From JAFAVZ01 sp036009105 (lineage in GTDB: Bacteria > Acidobacteriota > Thermoanaerobaculia > Gp7-AA8), in assembly GCA_036009105.1 (NCBI GenBank), contig DASYMJ010000051.1:1-10598 (forward strand): a stretch of 10,598 nt of DNA. The letters are read 5' to 3'. Shown here one piece after another: positions 7,153 to 10,598 of the stretch. Each line of letters starts with the position of its first letter. Position 1 is the stretch's first letter. The notes below the pieces were generated by a model, which was not told where the DNA came from, did no database searches, and saw only the letters and a program-made list of their open reading frames with translations. Position numbers and translations under genes: made by a program.

Positions 7153-8210
7153 GGTTCGATGTTGCCATCGCGGGGGGAGGACCGGCTGCCGCGGCGGCCG
7201 CCCTCCTCCTCGCGCGCGGCGGCCTGCGGGTGGTCGTTCTCGAACGCGGCGACGACCGCGGCGACAAGCCCGGCGAGAGCCTCGCCCCCGCCGCCCGCCC
7301 GCTCCTCGAGCGCCTCGGCGGCTGGGACGGGCTGGCCGAGGACGGCCACCTGCCGTGTCACGGCAATCGCTCCGTGTGGGGAAGCGATGGGGTGGATGAG
7401 CTGCCGTTCATCTCCTCGCCGTATGGGCACGGCTGGCATCTCGACCGGCGCCGTTTCGAGCGCCGGCTCAACCAGCTCGCCCGCGACGCCGGCGCATTGC
7501 GCGTCACGCGCACGAGCGTCTCCGCAATCGAGCGCGCCGGCGGCAGATGGCGGCTGCGCTGTCCTGGAGCGCTGGCGGATGTCGAGGCTGATTTCGTGCT
7601 CGACGCGACCGGCCGCGCGAGCCGCATCGCTCGCATGCTGGGGACGCGCCGCATCATCGATGACCCGCTCGTCGCGCTCGTTGCGTTTCTCGAATCCGAC
7701 GCGGTCGATCGCGACTCGTACACGCTGGTGGAGGCGACCGAGAACGGCTGGTGGTACACGGCCGCGCTTCCCGGAAACCGGCTGGCGGCGATGGTGGTCA
7801 CCGATCCACCCGCGCCGTCTTTCGTCCCGGCCGGGCATACGCTCGCCAGGATCGAGCGGCACGGCTATCGCCTCGCCGCGCCGCCGCGCGTGGTCGATGC
7901 CGGCAGCGCGCGGCTCCGCGACTTCGGCGGCGACGGCTGGCTCGCCATCGGCGACGCGGCCATGTCGCTCGATCCGCTTTCGTCGCACGGCATCGCCACG
8001 GCGCTGCACAGCGGCATGCTCGCCGCGGAGGCGATCCTCGGCGGCGAGCGGCGGCGCTATCTCCAGGCCATGGAAGCGATGTGGGACGGCTACAGCTCGA
8101 TGCGGCGCGCGTTCTACGCCGCGGAGCGTCGCTGGCCGGCCTCGCCGTTCTGGGCCCGTCGCGGTGCTACCCGGCGTAGATTCTGGAACTCCGCGGCGGC
8201 CCGCGCATAG
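7149..8210 (+). CDS. lodB: LodB-like FAD-dependent maturation flavoprotein
   Basis: The 353-residue protein has an N-terminal FAD Rossmann motif, AIAGGGPAAAAAALLLARGG (6-25), with strand-end acid LERGD. It then has PGESLAP (41-47) and a second FAD motif, WLAIGDAAMSLDPLSSHGIA (264-283), in which the Asp of GDA contacts the flavin. This layout is that of the tryptophan-halogenase-like/PHBH-type flavoproteins, and beside a lodA gene it identifies LodB. LodB-type proteins are required to hydroxylate the precursor Trp and complete the cysteine tryptophylquinone of LodA-type oxidases in the cytoplasm. The tryptophan-halogenase signature WxWxIP is not visible, which argues against a halogenase. The ATG at 7149 overlaps the lodA stop (ATGA), and no upstream start is needed. 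The tail is Arg-rich. The function assignment rests on family plus gene order. Confidence 0.85.
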   Translation: MRFDVAIAGGGPAAAAAALLLARGGLRVVVLERGDDRGDKPGESLAPAARPLLERLGGWDGLAEDGHLPCHGNRSVWGSDGVDELPFISSPYGHGWHLDRRRFERRLNQLARDAGALRVTRTSVSAIERAGGRWRLRCPGALADVEADFVLDATGRASRIARMLGTRRIIDDPLVALVAFLESDAVDRDSYTLVEATENGWWYTAALPGNRLAAMVVTDPPAPSFVPAGHTLARIERHGYRLAAPPRVVDAGSARLRDFGGDGWLAIGDAAMSLDPLSSHGIATALHSGMLAAEAILGGERRRYLQAMEAMWDGYSSMRRAFYAAERRWPASPFWARRGATRRRFWNSAAARA

Positions 8211-8237
8211 AATCCGCGGGCAACGGAGCCTTGTCCC

Positions 8238-8810
8238 ATGATCGATCCCATTCGTCCCGCGCTCAGCCGTACGTTGCCGATGGGGAGGGAGTGGCGATAC
8301 GAGCTGAAGCTCGACGGCTTCCGCGGCATGTTGTACATCGACGGCGGGCGAGGGGAGTTCCGCTCGAAGACGACCCGGAGCATGGCCGGGTTCGCCAGGC
8401 TGGCGGACGGCATCGCGCGCGCTCTCAATGTGGAGAGCGCGATCTTCGACGGGGAGATCATCGTGCTGCGGGACCGGATGCCGCACTTCGCCTCCCTGAT
8501 GTACCGGCACGGGCGGCCGGAGTACGCGGCCTTCGACCTGCTGGAGCTGAACGGACGCGATCTGCGCGGCCTGCCGTACGACCGCAGGAAGCGGAGGCTC
8601 CGGGACGCGATCGGCGATAGCACGGCCATCGGCTACGTGGAGAACCACCGTGAGCCGGAGCTGCTCGAGCTCGTGACGCGGCTCGATCTGGAGGGTATCG
8701 TGGCCAAGCGGGCGGACGACCCCTACGGCCCGGCCGCGCGGTGGATCAAGGTGAAGAACCGCGACTATTCGCAGGCGGTCGGGCGGTGGGAGATGTTCAC
8801 GCGCAACTAG
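8238..8810 (+). CDS. Minimal ATP-dependent DNA ligase, adenylation domain only
   Basis: The 190-residue protein has the nucleotidyltransferase motifs of ATP-dependent DNA ligases in order. Motif I is KLDGFR (24-29), where Lys24 would carry AMP. FDGEII (70-75) supplies the conserved acidic residue, AAFDLLELNGRDLR (97-110) is motif III, LEGIVAKR (151-158) is motif IV, and WIKVK (169-173) is motif V. The closest common form is the ligase domain of LigD. The chain ends about 17 residues after motif V, so the OB-fold with motif VI, which completes the active site for lysine adenylylation, is missing, as are the LigD primase and nuclease domains. It starts 27 bases after lodB, with ACGGAG (8223-8228) as a modest ribosome binding site, so it could share the lodAB transcript. 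It may be a partner-dependent ligase or a relic; the motifs are intact and no frame disruption is seen. Confidence 0.85.
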   Translation: MIDPIRPALSRTLPMGREWRYELKLDGFRGMLYIDGGRGEFRSKTTRSMAGFARLADGIARALNVESAIFDGEIIVLRDRMPHFASLMYRHGRPEYAAFDLLELNGRDLRGLPYDRRKRRLRDAIGDSTAIGYVENHREPELLELVTRLDLEGIVAKRADDPYGPAARWIKVKNRDYSQAVGRWEMFTRN

Positions 8811-8845
8811 TGGCCACGAAATCCGCGACGATCGCTGATGGCCAG

Positions 8846-8867
8846 CACCGGCGATTCATCGCCAGTG
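8846..8867. terminator. Small stem-loop after the ligase gene
   Basis: GGCGA (8850-8854) pairs with TCGCC (8859-8863) across the tetraloop TTCA. The stem extends to CAC/GTG beyond one C/A mismatch. It lies about 36 bases after the ligase stop and about 90 bases before the next start. No T-run follows, so terminator function is only possible. Confidence 0.3.
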
Positions 8868-8959
8868 GTGAAGGGCGGGTCCGGCTTCGGTATGCTGTGG
8901 ATCAGTTCGGCACGCCGTGGGTGGTCAATGGCGGCATGAAGGGCTGACAGGAGGGTCCG

Positions 8960-9487
8960 ATGCTCAAGAAGATCGTCATCGTCATCGTCGCCATCATCGC
9001 CGTCATTCTGATCTGGGCCGCCACGAGGCCCAACGACTTCGCCGTGCAGCGGACGGCGACCATCAACGCCCCGCCCGAAAAGATCTTCCCCCTCATCAAC
9101 GACTTTCACTCCTGGGGCGCCTGGTCGCCGTGGGAGAAGCTCGACCCCTCGATGAAGAAGACGTACAGCGGCGCGGCCTCCGGCAAGGGCGCCGTCTACG
9201 CGTGGGACGGCGACAGCAAGGTCGGCGCGGGACGGATGGAAGTGACCGAGTCGACTCCGTCGTCGAAGGTAGCCATCCAGCTCGACTTCACCAGGCCGAT
9301 GGAAGGGCACAACATCGCCGAGTTCACGCTGGTGCCGAACGGCAACGCCACGAACGTGACCTGGTCCATGCGCGGGCCGAGCCCCTACGTGGCGAAGCTG
9401 ATGGGCATCTTCTTCAACATGGACAAGATGATCGGCCAGGAGTTCGACAACGGTCTGGCGAACCTGAAGGCGGCGGCTGAGAAATGA
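8960..9487 (+). CDS. Membrane-anchored SRPBCC (START-like) family protein
   Basis: The 175-residue protein has one N-terminal hydrophobic helix (LKKIVIVIVAIIAVILIWAA, 2-21), with the lysines at its start placing the domain outside the inner membrane. The rest has the SRPBCC/polyketide-cyclase pattern. VQRTATINAPPEKIFPLIND (29-48) is the first strand plus the helix that opens the pocket. Next comes a Trp-rich loop WGAWSPWEKLDP (52-63), then a run of beta strands (GAVYAWDG, RMEVTEST, KVAIQLDF, EFTLVPNG, NVTWSMRG) and a long C-terminal helix over the pocket (MIGQEFDNGLANLKAAAE). Such folds bind lipids or hydrophobic ligands; the ligand here is unknown. The start is supported by ACAGGAGGG 4 to 12 bases upstream. 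It is followed directly by the heptamer repeat array. Confidence 0.85.
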   Translation: MLKKIVIVIVAIIAVILIWAATRPNDFAVQRTATINAPPEKIFPLINDFHSWGAWSPWEKLDPSMKKTYSGAASGKGAVYAWDGDSKVGAGRMEVTESTPSSKVAIQLDFTRPMEGHNIAEFTLVPNGNATNVTWSMRGPSPYVAKLMGIFFNMDKMIGQEFDNGLANLKAAAEK

Positions 9488-9496
9488 TTGCCGGTA

Positions 9497-9602
9497 ATCA
9501 GCGATCAGCGATCAGCAATCAGCGATCAGAAGAACGATGAACGCTGCAGACCCGGGGCCGTCATCTCCTGATCGCTGATCGCTGATCGCCGATCGCTGAT
9601 CG
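9497..9602. repeat. Two facing arrays of a 7-bp repeat forming a long inverted repeat
   Basis: The left array (9497-9529) is four full copies and one partial of ATCAGCG, with one copy ending in A. The right array (9568-9602) is five copies of CTGATCG, one of them CCGATCG, the reverse complement register of the same unit. Aligned against each other, about 31 of 33 positions are complementary, with a 38-base unrelated spacer (9530-9567), so the transcript could form a long hairpin. The unit contains GATC; eight GATC sites fall in about 100 bases. It lies between two + strand genes, 9 bases after the SRPBCC stop. Confidence 0.9.
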
Positions 9603-9681
9603 CCACTCGCGGGTAGGGAACCAACCACCACTGTCACACCGTAAACAGGCATCGCAGTCGTCCAGGGGAGGGGAGAAGATC

Positions 9682-10598
9682 ATGTCCAGATCGCGCAAGG
9701 GGTTTCTCTTCGGGCTCGTCAGCTCCGTCATCATTCTCGGCATGGTGGCCGGGTGCGCCCACCAGCCGGTGGACCCGAGCTGGAAGTACAGCCAGTTCAA
9801 GGAAGTCGAGTTCGATCCCTTCCCCGGCATGGACTTCCAGGGGCGCAACGTCCAGCTCACCCAGGACGAGATCTACGGCCGGGTGATCTGGAACCTCTGG
9901 TCGGGCGACAACGGCGGCTTCTGGAACTGGCTGGTCCAGCACGGCTTCGGCACCGCCGACCTCCTCAAGATGGTCGCCTTCCCCCGGCGGGAGCGCTTCA
10001 GCGTCTACGGCATCGTCAACCAGCCGGGCTACATGCGCCCCGCGCAGCCGGACCAGTACGGCCTCTACCTCGACGTCCCGCGCGAGGCGAAGTACGACTT
10101 CGACAGCAAGATCGATCTCTACACCTACGGCCGCTCCAGCGGCGTGATGGGCCTGCGCCTCTTCCCCAATCCGAAATTCGACGCCTCGAAGTGGGACGTC
10201 AAGCGCTTCTACGACGATCCGAACTACTACAACAATCCGAAGCTGGAGCGGCCATACGTGGTCGGCATGGCGTGCTCCTTCTGCCACGTCGGGCCGGACC
10301 CGGTGAATCCGCCGGCGGACATCAATGAGCCGGAGTACGCGAACCTCTCCGATTACGTCGGCCAGCACTACTTCAAGGTGTGGGAAGTCTTCGGCCACGA
10401 GCTGACGAACGACAACTTCGTCAAGCAGCTCCTCATGACCAATCCGGCCGGCACGCTCGACACCGCGTTCATCGCCACCGACTACCTGAACAATCCCGGC
10501 ACGATGAACGGCGTGTACGAGATCCCCGGCCGCCTGCAGGTCGCCTATCCGGAGCTCGTCACCGGCGGCGCGCTGAACCTGAAGAACCTCGACCGGCG
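9682..10598 (+). CDS. c-type cytochrome lipoprotein, 5' part (cut by window end)
   Basis: The 305 visible residues begin with a lipoprotein signal: basic SRSRK, a hydrophobic run and lipobox VAGC, so Cys25 would be lipidated and anchor the protein on the periplasmic or outer side. MACSFCHVGP contains one CxxCH haem-attachment motif (Cys198, Cys201, His202). The flanking text, including PVNPPAD, ANLSDYVGQHYF, NPAGTLDTAFIATDYLNNPG and TMNGVY, suggests a long, catalytic-type cytochrome rather than a small electron carrier. It resembles what I recall of the RoxA/RoxB-like dihaem oxygenases and related large cytochromes; a second CxxCH would then lie beyond the window. The N-terminal region is rich in Trp and Tyr. 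The start ATG follows GGGGAGGGGAGAAG. Haem binding is well supported; the enzymatic class is inference. Confidence 0.75.
   Translation, partial: MSRSRKGFLFGLVSSVIILGMVAGCAHQPVDPSWKYSQFKEVEFDPFPGMDFQGRNVQLTQDEIYGRVIWNLWSGDNGGFWNWLVQHGFGTADLLKMVAFPRRERFSVYGIVNQPGYMRPAQPDQYGLYLDVPREAKYDFDSKIDLYTYGRSSGVMGLRLFPNPKFDASKWDVKRFYDDPNYYNNPKLERPYVVGMACSFCHVGPDPVNPPADINEPEYANLSDYVGQHYFKVWEVFGHELTNDNFVKQLLMTNPAGTLDTAFIATDYLNNPGTMNGVYEIPGRLQVAYPELVTGGALNLKNLDR

Noticed and set aside
7143..8648. 501-codon minus-strand frame over lodB and the ligase
   Set aside because: Composition is that of an antisense shadow and it covers two recognisable + strand genes.
9497..9602. CRISPR array
   Set aside because: The unit is only 7 bp, copies are head-to-tail without spacers, and the two blocks face each other; there are no cas genes.

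Overview
The window is high-GC bacterial DNA in which every convincing gene reads on the + strand. A lipoprotein signal, a Sec-type signal peptide and a membrane-anchored SRPBCC protein fit a Gram-negative-type cell. The gene mix (a LodA/LodB quinoprotein pair, an FN3-rich secreted glycosidase, a large c-type cytochrome lipoprotein, and short heptamer repeats between genes) would suit Acidobacteriota or a related high-GC soil lineage. That placement is a guess; nothing in the window fixes the phylum.

Layout. Positions 1-135 hold the C-terminal end of an aldo/keto reductase. It is followed by the decayed, frameshifted and internally deleted remains of a second aldo/keto reductase (about 207-845). 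The next 376 bases have no confident gene; part of them (about 860-1030) looks codon-biased on the minus strand. A tRNA-Gly(CCC) with an encoded CCA end lies at 1222-1297. A seven-helix DUF2306-type membrane protein (1502-2227) follows, preceded by a 9-bp palindrome that overlaps its best promoter candidate.

The centre of the window is secretory and oxidative. At 2358-5168 is a 936-residue exported protein with five fibronectin type III modules followed by a clan GH-A glycosidase barrel. At 5269-7152 is a LodA-like protein, a quinoprotein family of amino-acid oxidases with a cysteine tryptophylquinone cofactor. Its stop overlaps the start of a LodB-like FAD protein (7149-8210), the expected maturation partner. 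An adenylation-domain-only ATP-dependent DNA ligase (8238-8810) follows after 27 bases and may share the transcript.

The right end holds a membrane-anchored SRPBCC/START-fold protein (8960-9487). Next come two facing arrays of a 7-bp repeat that together make a long near-perfect inverted repeat (9497-9602). The last gene is a c-type cytochrome lipoprotein with one visible CxxCH motif (9682 to the window edge, truncated).

The strongest functional unit is the lodA-lodB pair: LodB-type flavoproteins are needed to build the tryptophylquinone in LodA-type oxidases, which deaminate an amino acid and release hydrogen peroxide. The most unusual points are the uncertain identity of the cross-linking cysteine in this LodA, the stripped-down ligase beside the pair, and the inverted heptamer array.
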